A DNA stretch of 64,000 bases from CAVVDY01 sp963819645 (GCA_963819645.1 CAWFWZ010000014.1:1-64000), one strand, 5' to 3'. Shown: positions 25,410 through 35,409, counted from the stretch's first letter. The notes: generated by a model not told the origin, from the sequence alone. Numbers and translations: made by a program.

Positions 25410-26213
25410 TCAATCGGCGCTGTTCTGGGGTGAACGCCACTGGCGCTCGGAGAAGAACCGCACCCAGTTGTCCCAAGGTGCGCCAATCTCGGCGGGGAAG
25501 CTGGGGTCGCCAAGACGGTTGAGGTCCGAGATGAAATGTTCACGCAACTGGTTACTCATTTGATCGCGCTGGACTTTATACTTTGGCTCGATTTCCAGCG
25601 ATGCCCGTCCCGGCGGCAGGCCCCCAAGGTAATCGATCAGGCGCTTGAGTTGAGGCTCGAGATCATGAAAGAAATCCTCATACACTATGCGCAAGGGCTC
25701 GATCCCGTACTGCTGAAAATAAACTTCCCACGCCAACTCCCCAGCTTGAATCATCATGACCCGTGAGAGCACATGGAAGAAATCGTATTCCAGCTCACCG
25801 GACGGCATTTGACTCGCGTCGGTGGTGGCCCAGCGGTTAGAGGATTCAGCGCGACACAACGAAATAGCCTGCAGGACCTTGTCTTTTCGTACCAACTGCA
25901 CCCAGCGATGGCGGGGCAGCACGTCGTCCAGGCAACGATATCCGGGGATGGCTTGGCGCAAATGGGTATCAATCGCGGCGCGGTGATCGTGCGACATTTT
26001 GGAGCCAAACACGCCCCCTGCCTGATTTTCGTTTACTAGACGGACGAAAGCTTTCAGCCACGGTTCGTCGCCGATCGGTGCGATTGGTTGCTGGAACCAT
26101 TCGCCTGCGGATCCCAGGCCGTTCTTCGCCAGGATGTCGCAGATGGCATTGCTTCCCGACCGCATGGTGAATGCGATGGTGAAACTCCTGGCGACTTGAT
26201 CAAACATTGGCAT
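25410..26213 (-). CDS. Stf0-type sulfotransferase
   Basis: The 267-residue product carries the PAPS phosphosulfate-loop region as FTMRSGSNAICDILAKNGLG followed by GEWFQQP, the layout of Stf0 trehalose sulfotransferases, and VQLVRKDKVLQAISLCRAE for the 3'-phosphate-binding part, then RIVYEDFFHDLEP. It transfers sulfate from PAPS to a carbohydrate hydroxyl. In this locus it probably sulfates the surface glycan, which is uncommon for soil bacteria. It is divergent from the following methyltransferase gene. Confidence 0.8.
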   Translation of the reverse strand: MPMFDQVARSFTIAFTMRSGSNAICDILAKNGLGSAGEWFQQPIAPIGDEPWLKAFVRLVNENQAGGVFGSKMSHDHRAAIDTHLRQAIPGYRCLDDVLPRHRWVQLVRKDKVLQAISLCRAESSNRWATTDASQMPSGELEYDFFHVLSRVMMIQAGELAWEVYFQQYGIEPLRIVYEDFFHDLEPQLKRLIDYLGGLPPGRASLEIEPKYKVQRDQMSNQLREHFISDLNRLGDPSFPAEIGAPWDNWVRFFSERQWRSPQNSAD

Positions 26214-26334
26214 GGTCCGCCGCGGCTGGGGTCATTGACGACCCCGGCATATTGCTTGGGCGCGACACAGAGCGATGGGGAGACGTGGTGCTGCTACGAT
26301 GCGAAACATAAGACAACTATAATAAACTCAGCAG

Positions 26335-27600
26335 ATGGGGCTTTCCAGAATCCGAGACGATTCTTACGTTTCAAAGATCCGTGCTCTTTTCGCAAAGAGC
26401 TATGGCCGTGATCTTGAGTTCGCGATGACGCCCGAGGGGGACAGCGTCTGCGAGGATAAGTTTTTCATAAGAGCCATTAACTATTACACCTGCATGCTGC
26501 CGTGGATTCAGGGCGCATTTTCCCTCCAGGGAGCATCGGTTGTCGAGGTCGGCTGCGGAAGCGGTGCCGCAACCTTGGCTCTGGCTCAGAAATGTGCTCA
26601 CATAGACGCTTTTGATATCGATCCGTTTTCCATTGACTTGGCCCGTGAACGAGCCGCTTTCGTCGGTGTCAACAACGTTTCCTTTCACTTGATGGATCCC
26701 GACTGGGCGTCGCCCGAAAAAATTTCAACCTTCCGCAGTCGCGTTCAGAACCGATGCGATCTGGTGCTCTTGCCAGCGGTACTGGAGCATCTTCGTATGG
26801 ACGAGCGATTGGTTGTGCTCGAAATGATGTGGGGTATTCTACGTTCGAAAGGCGTGATGGTCATTTACGATACCCCCAACCGGCTCTACGCCTACGACAT
26901 TCACAGTTTTCGTTTGCCATTCTTCAATTGGTTGCCTGACGACCTGGCGCTGTTATACGTTCGCCACTCGTCTCGTAAGGAGCTTCTCCCGGTGCTAGCG
27001 GAAGCCCCTTCCCCAAAGGAAACGTTATACCGGATTGGCCGCGGCGTAAGTTACCATGAGTTCGACTTGTCCATTGGACTCTCAGAATTCGAAGTAATCG
27101 CCGACGGTTACTCAAACCTGCTGACCCATAGAGCGATCAACGATAGCTTTGAGGGCATGCTGATGCAATTCTTCGAGCGATATTCCCCCCATGTACCTCC
27201 GGCTTTCAGCAAACAATACCTGGAAATGGTACTCCAGAAAAAATGGGATAGTATCTCGCTGGTTGAACGGCGCCTAGTGACAGATCAACTGCTGGAGGGT
27301 ACGAGGCCTGCGCTGGTGATCGAGGGTGAGGAGGCCCATTTGCGATATAGCCTGAAGGAAGGAGCCTTTCGCAGGGTCGTAATTGAGCTTCTCAAGAGTC
27401 CTTGGGCTTCGACTTTACTAGTTTGTGACGACGCCGGGACTCCTTTTTATAAGCAGGATTTGTATTCGGAATACAAGGTCACAGATAGGATAGAAGTTCC
27501 AATCCCCGAGAATCTGCGACAATTCCGCCTTCGCGTATCTAAGCATCCGCGGGCCTTGGGCAATCAAGCTTGGATCCTGGGGGCAGGAGCAGACTTATGA
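26335..27600 (+). CDS. Class I SAM-dependent methyltransferase
   Basis: The 421-residue product has a SAM-binding region VVEVGCGSGAATLALAQK, DAFDIDPFSIDLARERA as the acidic loop, and LVLLPAVLEHLRMDERLVVL with a later VMVIYDTPNRLYAYD, which mark a ubiquinone/menaquinone-like methyltransferase core. The C-terminal 170 residues are an extra alpha/beta domain of unknown role. It is likely a glycan methyltransferase by context. It starts 121 bases from the divergent sulfotransferase, with no clear Shine-Dalgarno. Confidence 0.75.
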   Translation: MGLSRIRDDSYVSKIRALFAKSYGRDLEFAMTPEGDSVCEDKFFIRAINYYTCMLPWIQGAFSLQGASVVEVGCGSGAATLALAQKCAHIDAFDIDPFSIDLARERAAFVGVNNVSFHLMDPDWASPEKISTFRSRVQNRCDLVLLPAVLEHLRMDERLVVLEMMWGILRSKGVMVIYDTPNRLYAYDIHSFRLPFFNWLPDDLALLYVRHSSRKELLPVLAEAPSPKETLYRIGRGVSYHEFDLSIGLSEFEVIADGYSNLLTHRAINDSFEGMLMQFFERYSPHVPPAFSKQYLEMVLQKKWDSISLVERRLVTDQLLEGTRPALVIEGEEAHLRYSLKEGAFRRVVIELLKSPWASTLLVCDDAGTPFYKQDLYSEYKVTDRIEVPIPENLRQFRLRVSKHPRALGNQAWILGAGADL

Positions 27601-27764
27601 TAGGTCTACTTCCCGCCGTTGCGCCGTTTCACCCGATAGATATTGGTAGTCGAGAAGGACGACTATATATAAGAGGAACAAAGATTGTGACTGGCGACCG
27701 CTGATTCTCAGCCATTGTCAAAACAGCAACGATCTTTATCCCCGGCTCATATAAGAGATCTCTG

Positions 27765-28764
27765 ATGAATAAGCCTAGTGAACTTAATTTCAAAAAACCA
27801 GATACCAGCCGCTGGCGTGAATATGTACCGTTCTGGAACTCTGAGTCCACTCTTCCCATCTGCGAAACCTCTTTCCAGCACTACACGGTAAGCACGCGGC
27901 GCGGACCCATCTCGTGCAAGAGCATGTTGTCGTCTCTCGAACTGGCTTATCTGCATTGCTTGGCGAAGGACTGCTTTTCGGGGGCCGGGGCGATTGTCGA
28001 TTTGGGTCCGTATTGCGGTGTTGGAACACTGGCCCTGGCAAGCGGCTTAGCTAAGAATCCGGCAGGACACCTCGGCCGCATCTATAGCTTCGATCTGTTT
28101 TTGACGGATGGTTATGATTGGTACTTCAAAGATTGGGAGTTGCCTGCATTCGGATCCGTTTTTCCACTTTTTGCCAGGATCACCGAAGATTATTGCAACC
28201 AGGTAATCGCTATTCCGGGGGACCTGCTCAAGATGAGATGGAATAGGGATCCCATCGAAATTCTGTTTCGTCGATGTTGCCAAGTCCCCCGAATTGAACC
28301 ATTGGGTAGCTTTGCAGACTTTTCCCCGATTAATTCCAGGAACTTCTATTGTCGTGCAGCAGGACTACGTCCATTATTACGAGTGGTGGATTCAAGTGGC
28401 AATGGAGTATTTCGCAGACCGTTTCCAGCTTATGGATGTCGTTTTTGGGGCGTCGGCCATTTATCAGAGTGTGGCTCCTATTTCCGAACATGAAGTGTCT
28501 CAGGACATTTACAAGCTCCCCCTCCCGCGTCTGATAGCCCTTATGGAGAAAGCAGCGGAGCGAATGCCGCCGCCGGTGAGAGAAGTGATGAAATGCAGCC
28601 GAGCCAAATGTTTTTTGGATCACGGGGAGGTAGCGGAAGCTGAAAAGCTTCTCGAAGCGGTTAATATCAGTAAACTAACTGACGATGTTGCGATTGATTT
28701 TTCTGGGATCGCCAAATCCAACTTGGAGACTCTGAGGAGTGAACTTGCAAGGAAGCGAGGTTAG
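27765..28764 (+). CDS. Class I methyltransferase-like protein (one frameshift)
   Basis: The N-terminal frame (from 27765) reads AIVDLGPYCGVGTLALASGL and RIYSFDLFLTDGYDWYF, a TylF/SAM-binding pattern. Near 28269 one extra C shifts the frame; skipping it gives VDVAKSPELNHWVAL and then VVQQDYVHYYEWWIQVAMEYF, which is coherent to 28764. Restored length is about 333 residues. The C-terminal part contains a small TPR-like helical segment (AKCFLDHGEVAEAEKLLEAV). A role in glycan modification is inferred from the locus. Confidence 0.6.
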
Positions 28765-28883
28765 CTTTCCTTGATCCGGCAGCGGCAAACGTGATCTGAC
28801 TTGCGCGGGATTTCGCCATCATCGAGTGTTATCCTGAATATGCTCTGCGAAACCGCCAGAGCCCAAACCCACTAAGAGGACCA

Positions 28884-31133
28884 ATGAACCAGCAGTCTCC
28901 CGAGCAACTCGGGACCCATATTCCAGATCGCCCAATGCCAGGGGCACTTTTCGCCGGAATAGGCTTTGCAATATTGTTCGCGGTTTGTGCCGCAGCGTCT
29001 TTGTTCATCATTTTCCGACCTTTTTTTGCCACCAATTTCGATGCAATCGTGGCCGATCCGGCGGACGGACGATATGAAATAGCAATTCTTGAACACTGGA
29101 CACGGACTTTTCATGGTCAGGATCCCATTGCGTCCCCAAACTTCTTTTATCCAGAGAAGAAAGTACTTGGGAATAGCGACACCCTACTCGGCCTCGGGCT
29201 CCCCTATGCCGGATTCAGGTCGGTGGGCGCCGATCGCTATCTGGCGCTAGAACTTGTGATGATGCTGGTGACCGTCTTGGGTCTGTTCGGCATGTATCGC
29301 CTATTGTTCGAGGTCCTGCGCTTCCGGAGGTCGACAGCACTGTTCGGGGCATTTCTATTCATCATCTCGAACATGTACTACATAGATGTGGTGCATACGC
29401 ACCTGAACTGTGCCGTCGTGGCTCCCTGGCTGTTTGTGTTTGCCGCCAGATTCTGGCGAGCGAGAGCTTCGAGGCCGACCACAGCGAGACTGTGGATCTG
29501 CGCTTTCAGCCTCCTCATGGCTCTTTTCTTTTACACGACTTACTACGAGGCCTGGTTTTTTGTATTGTGTGGCGCAAGCGGAATAGTTCTTTATGTGGCT
29601 TTTGCATATTTCGTTGGCGGGCAAATGGTATCTCGGATGCTCAGAGAATTACGCGAGCAAATGTTGAACTTGTCGCTGGGGCTCTGTGTTTTTCTTATAG
29701 CGATGGTGCCATTCTTTGCCCTGTACCTGCCCTCTTTGCATCGCACGGGTCATAGAACGCTGGGCGAAACTCTGTATTTTATGCCGGCACCCCTGGGGAT
29801 ATTTGACGTCGGCAAAGACAGCCTGGTTTGGGGAAGGATGTCCGCCCGAATTGAAGATTTGATCAGCCCCGGCGGGGTTCATGAGCATCCGACGGGGTGG
29901 CCGCTTCTCACTGTAATGGTCTTCGTTGCTGTTTCGATTTATTGCGGGATGTCTTTGTGGCGCTCACGCCACGGCAATCGCGAGATTGAAAACTGGATCC
30001 TCTGCACGATGTCGGCGATTGCGCTCACGTGCCTGACGTTGTGGACGGCGGGGGTGCGCATCGGCGAGCATGCTCCGGTCTGGACCGTGCTTTGGAGACT
30101 GCTACCTGGAGCCGCCGCACTCCGCGTACCGCAGCGCATCAACCTGGTACTCAATATCGGCGTGGTAATCGTATGCATGTTCGGCTTGGAAACAATAAGG
30201 AGGAAGCGCGCGTTTCGCGGCGTTCTTGCTTATCTGACTGTACTGTTAGCTGGGGCGCTGATTGTAGAACAAATCAACTTCATGCCGACGCACTTGATAA
30301 GCCGAAAGGTAGAAGCCCAAAAATTTTCTATAATTCCGCCGCCTCCCAAAGAGTGCGCTGAATTCTACGTTTCGAACTGGAGTAAGAGCAGCACGGGAAT
30401 GCTCTACAGGCAGACCGACGGAATGCTTGTCGCGGAACAGTACGGCATTCCTACTCTTAACGGATACAGCTCGTGGTTTCCTCAAGGCTGGAATCTTATG
30501 GGTGCGGCTCGTGGGCGGGTTGGGGCAGAGGCGGTTGACTGGCTGAAGCAGCACGGAATAAGCGACGGTCTTTGCGCTCTCGACATGAATTCGGGAACAT
30601 GGTCGCCAGTGGATGTGCAACGATATGTCCTACCGGCTCACATTGACGAGGTGCCTGCTGGGAAACTAGAGGATCCGGATTTCGAAGAGGTTGATTTAGA
30701 TGCCTGGCAACCCTTTCAGTGGCTGCGCGCCAGCGTTTCCAGCGCGGAAGCTCACGGTGGCACTCAAAGTCTGGCAGAAACAGGTGGCACGGGTTCCATG
30801 TATCAGGATGTCACAGGGTTGCAACCGGGCCAGCGGTACCGGGTCTCCGCATGGGTTGCTGCCTCGCCGGGCGCGACCGCCGGCGCACAGATGGCGGTTT
30901 ACGGTCAAGGGGCCAAAATGGCGATCTTCTCGAACGAGTTGCACCCCGGCGCCGACTGGCAGCCGGTTTCAGATTCCGTTACCCTCGGAAAAGCTAGCAC
31001 TACAGTTCGAATTCATCTTTTCCGAACTGCTGGAACCGGGACGATTTACTGGGACGATGTGAGAATCGAACCTGTGAATGGATCGGATGACGCGACCACC
31101 AAGACTACGAGCAGTACGACAGTTGTCAAGTAA
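28884..31133 (+). CDS. Large membrane glycosyltransferase-like protein with C-terminal carbohydrate-binding-like domain
   Basis: The 749-residue product has about eleven membrane segments in residues 30-450 (for example LFAGIGFAILFAVCAAASLF), with DPADGRYEIAILEHWTRTFHG and ASPNFFYPEKKVLGNSD in the first periplasmic loop, as in lipid-linked-sugar-dependent GT-C enzymes. From about residue 590 a soluble beta-rich domain follows (MYQDVTGLQPGQRYRVSAWV and IHLFRTAGTGTIYWDDVRIE), matching CBM_4_9-like jelly rolls. A GT-C transferase adding side-chain sugars in the periplasm and holding the glycan through its own binding domain is a reasonable inference. RBS: AAGAGGACC before the ATG. Confidence 0.7.
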   Translation: MNQQSPEQLGTHIPDRPMPGALFAGIGFAILFAVCAAASLFIIFRPFFATNFDAIVADPADGRYEIAILEHWTRTFHGQDPIASPNFFYPEKKVLGNSDTLLGLGLPYAGFRSVGADRYLALELVMMLVTVLGLFGMYRLLFEVLRFRRSTALFGAFLFIISNMYYIDVVHTHLNCAVVAPWLFVFAARFWRARASRPTTARLWICAFSLLMALFFYTTYYEAWFFVLCGASGIVLYVAFAYFVGGQMVSRMLRELREQMLNLSLGLCVFLIAMVPFFALYLPSLHRTGHRTLGETLYFMPAPLGIFDVGKDSLVWGRMSARIEDLISPGGVHEHPTGWPLLTVMVFVAVSIYCGMSLWRSRHGNREIENWILCTMSAIALTCLTLWTAGVRIGEHAPVWTVLWRLLPGAAALRVPQRINLVLNIGVVIVCMFGLETIRRKRAFRGVLAYLTVLLAGALIVEQINFMPTHLISRKVEAQKFSIIPPPPKECAEFYVSNWSKSSTGMLYRQTDGMLVAEQYGIPTLNGYSSWFPQGWNLMGAARGRVGAEAVDWLKQHGISDGLCALDMNSGTWSPVDVQRYVLPAHIDEVPAGKLEDPDFEEVDLDAWQPFQWLRASVSSAEAHGGTQSLAETGGTGSMYQDVTGLQPGQRYRVSAWVAASPGATAGAQMAVYGQGAKMAIFSNELHPGADWQPVSDSVTLGKASTTVRIHLFRTAGTGTIYWDDVRIEPVNGSDDATTKTTSSTTVVK

Positions 31134-31260
31134 ATCAGGTTATGGAGGGCTCAAATCAAGGTCCAATGCAAAATTTGCGGCTGTCGCATTCGATCCAGCG
31201 TGCTACAGAGCACCCGGAAGCATGTTGAAGGCAGCGGATACCTTACGCCAAGGCTGACGC

Positions 31261-31956
31261 ATGAGCCAAGCTGAATTTGACCGTTACGCCAGCAGCTACG
31301 AAACCGACTTGGCGAGGTCGCTTGCGGTTACCGGAGAAGAAAGGGATTTTTACGCTCAGGGAAGAATCGACTGGACTGCAAAACGCGTTGCGCGGCTTCG
31401 CACCGGGATCCGAGCCATCTTAGACTACGGGTGCGGCGATGGACGGAACGCGCCGCTGCTTGCTTCGACATTCAAGGCGGAGCGAGTGCTGGGCGTGGAC
31501 GTTGCGGGCGCCTCGATCGAAATCGCGCGGCAAACTAACCAAAGCGCCGGAGTCTGTTTCCAGCACGTGGACGAGTGGGAGCCTAACGGCACAATGGATC
31601 TTGGGTACTGCAACGGCGTGTTCCATCATATTGCGCCGAACGAACGGCAGGGCTGTCTGTTAGCGATTCGTCGCGCGCTAAGGCCCGGAGGTTTGTTTGC
31701 CTTGTGGGAAAACAATCCGTGGAATCCGGGTACTCGATATGTCATGTCGCAATGCGCATTCGATGAGAATGCCATTACCATCCCTCCGCCGGAGGGTCGC
31801 CGATTATTGGCAGATGCAGGTTTTGAGATTCTCAGCGTTGACTCCCTTTTCTATTTTCCCCGCCAGTTGTCCTTCCTTCGCTTTGCTGAGCGCTGGCTTC
31901 ACTCTCTGCCTCTCGGCGGACAGTATCTGATACTTTGCCGTAAGCCAGTGGAGTAA
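31261..31956 (+). CDS. Class I SAM-dependent methyltransferase
   Basis: The 231-residue product has DRYASSYETDLARSL at the start and the SAM motif ILDYGCGDGRNAPLLAST, then VLGVDVAGASIEIARQ and GYCNGVFHHIAPNERQGCL, a complete Methyltransf_11/25-type enzyme. It is one of about five methyltransferases in the locus. The N-terminus (residues 1-40) resembles small-molecule or lipid-carrier methyltransferases. The short gap upstream (31134-31260) encodes an out-of-frame KVQCKICG stretch that I do not count as a gene. Confidence 0.8.
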   Translation: MSQAEFDRYASSYETDLARSLAVTGEERDFYAQGRIDWTAKRVARLRTGIRAILDYGCGDGRNAPLLASTFKAERVLGVDVAGASIEIARQTNQSAGVCFQHVDEWEPNGTMDLGYCNGVFHHIAPNERQGCLLAIRRALRPGGLFALWENNPWNPGTRYVMSQCAFDENAITIPPPEGRRLLADAGFEILSVDSLFYFPRQLSFLRFAERWLHSLPLGGQYLILCRKPVE

Positions 31957-32203
31957 CAGAGACGCACAATTGAAAGCCATGCAAGCAAGTCTTGGACGAT
32001 AGATGCTAGACACAAAATGAAATATGCGTTTGTCGTGGCTATTGATTCGGAGCGCTTCCCGACCAAGCACGCTGGTGTATCTTTAGGATGTGAGCTCTGT
32101 GCAAGTGCGCGTCAGCGTCTTGCTGAGTTCCTGAATAAACATGAAGATATTGGTAGTAACCGCGCTGGTCGGCGCTCAATGAAGATTCTTGAGGAGTAGT
32201 ACG

Positions 32204-33403
32204 ATGTCCGAGTTGGCTGAATTGTCTGTCGAACGCGTTCTCGCCAAGCAAGAGGGGTTGCCCGAAGTCTCGGTAGTCATGCCGTGCCTGAACGAGGCGG
32301 AAACCCTGGCCACCTGCATAGAAAAGGCACAGCGTGCGTTCCGCGAGCATGGTATCAGGGGAGAAGTGGTAATCGCGGATAACGGTAGCACCGATGGCTC
32401 GCAGGCGATTGCGGAACACCTGGGAGCGCGGGTGATTCCTGTCGAAGCCAAGGGATATGGATCGGCTCTGAGGGGCGGAATTGCGGCGGCCAGCGGCCAA
32501 TATATTGTAATGGGGGATGCCGACGACAGCTATGACTTCTCGCACGTTCCAATATTTCTGGAAAAGCTGCGCGAGGGAAATGACCTGGTGATGGGCAATC
32601 GGTTTAAGGGTGGAATCGCGCCCAGTGCAATGCCGCCCTTGCATAAATATCTTGGCAATCCGGTTTTGACTCTAATAGGGCGGGTATTCTTCAAAGCATC
32701 GTGTGGAGACTTTCACTGTGGCCTTCGTGGCTTTAGCAAGGCGGCCTATGAACAAATGCACCTGCATACCACTGGAATGGAGTTTGCTACCGAGATGGTA
32801 GTTAAAGCTACTTTGTTGGGTATGCGGGTTTCCGAGGTCCCAACCACTCTCTCGGTGGATGGACGGAGCCGGCCTCCCCATCTGCGTACGTGGCGAGACG
32901 GCTGGCGGCATTTGCGCTTCATGCTGCTGTATAGCCCACGATGGCTATTTCTCTATCCTGGCATAATGCTGATGCTGGGTGGCGCACTGGTAGGCTTATG
33001 GTTGCTTACTGGCCCTCAATCCGTAGGCAGAGTTGCACTAGACGTTGACACTATGATCTATGCTGCTATGGCCATTCTTGCCGGGTTTCAAGCTGCGGCA
33101 TTCGCGACCTTCACTAAAATCTTTGCCATTTCGGAAGGACTGCTTCCCGAGGATCCCCGGCTCAACCGGCTGTTTCGCTTCATCAACCTGGAAGTGGGCC
33201 TGGTTATCGGCGGCGTGCTGATTGCTCTGGGACTGACGGCGACTGTTTATGCCGTGCGAGTCTGGGAACAACACAATTTCGGCAGCCTGAACCCTGAGCA
33301 AATGCTACGCATTGTGATTCCGGCGGCACTGTCTCTAACTTTGGGTTTTGAAGTAGTCCTTTGCAGCTTCTTTCTAAGCGTCCTAGGACTACGGCGGAGC
33401 TAA
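32204..33403 (+). CDS. GT2-family glycosyltransferase, dolichyl-phosphate mannose synthase-like
   Basis: The 399-residue product has SVVMPCLNEAETLATCIEK, ADNGSTDGSQ and a DAD at residues 105-107 (YIVMGDADDSYDF), with LVMGNRFKGGIAPSAMP and DFHCGLRGFSK, the pattern of prenyl-phosphate-sugar synthases. Two or three C-terminal membrane segments follow (LMLGGALVGLWLL and GLVIGGVLIALGLTATVY). It makes a polyprenyl-phosphate-linked sugar at the inner membrane, which would supply the GT-C-like protein encoded nearby. GAGGAG at 32191-32196 marks the ATG at 32204 as the start. Confidence 0.88.
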   Translation: MSELAELSVERVLAKQEGLPEVSVVMPCLNEAETLATCIEKAQRAFREHGIRGEVVIADNGSTDGSQAIAEHLGARVIPVEAKGYGSALRGGIAAASGQYIVMGDADDSYDFSHVPIFLEKLREGNDLVMGNRFKGGIAPSAMPPLHKYLGNPVLTLIGRVFFKASCGDFHCGLRGFSKAAYEQMHLHTTGMEFATEMVVKATLLGMRVSEVPTTLSVDGRSRPPHLRTWRDGWRHLRFMLLYSPRWLFLYPGIMLMLGGALVGLWLLTGPQSVGRVALDVDTMIYAAMAILAGFQAAAFATFTKIFAISEGLLPEDPRLNRLFRFINLEVGLVIGGVLIALGLTATVYAVRVWEQHNFGSLNPEQMLRIVIPAALSLTLGFEVVLCSFFLSVLGLRRS

Positions 33404-33469
33404 TATATGTAGATTTATGCTTAAAGAGAGTACAATAATAATATTCCCAGCCGATTCGATACAAATAAG

Positions 33470-34351
33470 CTAGGCTTCATACATCCGCCGTAGCGTTTCT
33501 CGAATGGGTATAGAGGGAGCAAATCCTATTAGATTTCGCAGCTTTTGGTTGCTGCCAATCAGGCGCTTTATATCGTTCTTCCGCAAAAACTCCTGCTGTG
33601 TTTCAACCTTGATTTCGTATCCAGCGATCTTATTCATCTCTGAGACGATGGCTGCCACGCTGATCGGCTTGCCGCTGCATATATTCACGACTTCCGATCG
33701 CGCATTGCTCTCCAGCAGCCTCATATAAGCTTCAACCACATCTGTGACGTCGGAGAAATCTCTTTCTACCGCGGTATCGCCCAGCTTGATGGAACTCGCC
33801 CGGCGTTTGTAGTGGTTCACAATCTTCGGGACAACGAATCTCTCGTCCTGTCCGGGGCCCGTATAGTTGAACGGTCGCGTCAAAACAATGGGCAGGCGAT
33901 CGAACCATGTTCTGACCATGTGCTCCATGGCAAGCTTGCTGGCGGCATAGTGATTTACCGGAGCAGGACAGACGTCTTCGCTTAGTTCGCGACCCGAGAT
34001 GTTGCCATAGACATTGGCGCTGCTGGCTATCAGTATTCGCGAAGGTGTGCGATCGGCGTCGGCGAGCGCTTCCAGCAGGTTGATAGTTCCAAGTACGTTG
34101 ACGCGGTAAAAGTTCTCAGGATTGCCTTCGCCAACGAAGGCCAGCGCCGCCAGGTGGACGACAACATCGGGCGTGATTCCCCGGAGACTATTCTTCGTGC
34201 CAGCTTTGTCGGTCAGGTCGCATGGAACCCAGTCATCGCCGGCTGGATCGCCTAGTCCAATTCCAATGACGCGATAGCCGCGATGAGTCAGAGCCTCCAC
34301 GACGTACTTTCCCGTGAATCCAGCGGCGCCGGTGACTAAAGCGGTAGGCAT
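33470..34351 (-). CDS. rmd: GDP-4-dehydro-6-deoxy-D-mannose reductase-like SDR
   Basis: The 293-residue product begins MPTALVTGAAGFTGKYVVEA with the Rossmann glycine motif, has HLAALAFVGEGNPENFYRVN, NHYAASKLAMEHMV with the YxxxK pair, and ICSGKPISVAAIVSEM. It reduces GDP-4-keto-6-deoxymannose to GDP-D-rhamnose. It begins two bases after the end of gmd, and the pairing is the main reason for this specific call; the fold alone would allow another nucleotide-sugar epimerase. An in-frame extension upstream overlaps gmd and is unlikely. Confidence 0.75.
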   Translation of the reverse strand: MPTALVTGAAGFTGKYVVEALTHRGYRVIGIGLGDPAGDDWVPCDLTDKAGTKNSLRGITPDVVVHLAALAFVGEGNPENFYRVNVLGTINLLEALADADRTPSRILIASSANVYGNISGRELSEDVCPAPVNHYAASKLAMEHMVRTWFDRLPIVLTRPFNYTGPGQDERFVVPKIVNHYKRRASSIKLGDTAVERDFSDVTDVVEAYMRLLESNARSEVVNICSGKPISVAAIVSEMNKIAGYEIKVETQQEFLRKNDIKRLIGSNQKLRNLIGFAPSIPIRETLRRMYEA

Positions 34352-34353
34352 TG

Positions 34354-35409
34354 CTAGTAGAGTGATTGTCCGGTCGAGACTCGCTGTAAATCGGCTTCTA
34401 CCATCAGCCGGCATAGCTCGGAAAGCTGAGTCGTAGCGCGCCAACCCAGGACGCTCTCAGCCTTCGCCGCGCTCCCTTGCAGGAACTCCACTTCCGCAGG
34501 ACGGTAGTACTTGGGACTGACCTTGAACACACACCTGCCGGTCTTGGGGTCGATACCTCGCTCTTCGGCTCCCTTACCCTGCCAGCTCAATTCCATGCCG
34601 ATAGCTGCGGCAGCCAAAGCAGCAAATTCGCGGACGGTGGCGCTGTGCCCGGTGGCCAGGACATAAACGTCAGGCGTGTCGTGTTGCAGCATCCTCCACA
34701 TACCCTCGACATACTCGGGAGCATAGCCCCAGTCACGACGAGCATCCAGGTTGCCTAACTCGATGACGTCGATCATGCCGAGCTTCAGGCGAGCGATAGC
34801 GTCGGTGATCTTGCGAGTTACAAACTCCATGCCGCGCAGCGGAGATTCATGGTTGAAGAGTATTCCGCTCACTCCGAAAATATCGTAGGCTTCGCGATAA
34901 TTGATGGTCATCCAGTGGGCATAGAGTTTAGCTGCGCCGTAAGGACTGCGGGGATAGAATCTGGTGTTCTCATCCTGGGGCACGCACTCTACCTTGCCAA
35001 ACATCTCGGAGGTCGAAGCCTGATAGAAGCGTATCTTGCGGTCGACAATGCGGATCGCCTCAAGCAGATTCACCGCGCCCAGCCCGGTGATTTCGGCGGT
35101 AGTTATCGGCTGATCGAAGGAAAGCTTCACAAAGCTCTGCGCCGCCAGGTTGTAGACTTCCTGTGGCTGCGACTGTTGGATGAGCCGAATGGCGCCACCC
35201 ATGTCGGTGAGGTCCAGGTCGGTAAGGTGCAGCCGAGCGTGGTCGCGAATTCCGAGCGAAGCTATGCGCCAGAAGTTGACAGAGCTGGCACGGCGAAACG
35301 TCCCGTATACCGTGTAGCCCTTATCGAGCAGCAGTTTCGCGAGGTACGCTCCATCCTGGCCGGTGATGCCGGTGATGACAGCCGTTTTCCCGCTCGATGA
35401 GTCTTGCAT
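34354..35409 (-). CDS. gmd: GDP-mannose 4,6-dehydratase
   Basis: The 351-residue product reads AVITGITGQDGAYLAKLLLDKGY, then YNLAAQSFVKLSFDQPITT, YQASTSEMFGKV, YPRSPYGAAKLYAHW and FNHESPLRGMEFVTRKI, complete for Gmd. It converts GDP-mannose to GDP-4-keto-6-deoxymannose, the precursor of GDP-D-rhamnose or GDP-L-fucose; the adjacent reductase decides which. The start is the ATG at 35409 with GAGGA six bases upstream; the longer frame runs toward the tRNA and is not supported. Confidence 0.95.
   Translation of the reverse strand: MQDSSSGKTAVITGITGQDGAYLAKLLLDKGYTVYGTFRRASSVNFWRIASLGIRDHARLHLTDLDLTDMGGAIRLIQQSQPQEVYNLAAQSFVKLSFDQPITTAEITGLGAVNLLEAIRIVDRKIRFYQASTSEMFGKVECVPQDENTRFYPRSPYGAAKLYAHWMTINYREAYDIFGVSGILFNHESPLRGMEFVTRKITDAIARLKLGMIDVIELGNLDARRDWGYAPEYVEGMWRMLQHDTPDVYVLATGHSATVREFAALAAAAIGMELSWQGKGAEERGIDPKTGRCVFKVSPKYYRPAEVEFLQGSAAKAESVLGWRATTQLSELCRLMVEADLQRVSTGQSLY

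Noticed and set aside
31143..31256. Frame encoding KVQCKICGCRIRSS upstream of a methyltransferase gene
   Set aside because: It resembles a zinc-binding start of some methyltransferases, but it has no start codon in frame, runs out of frame with the real gene and ends quickly.
32017..32199. 60-codon open frame before the GT2 gene
   Set aside because: No recognisable family, no ribosome binding site, and it ends inside the GT2 leader; likely chance.
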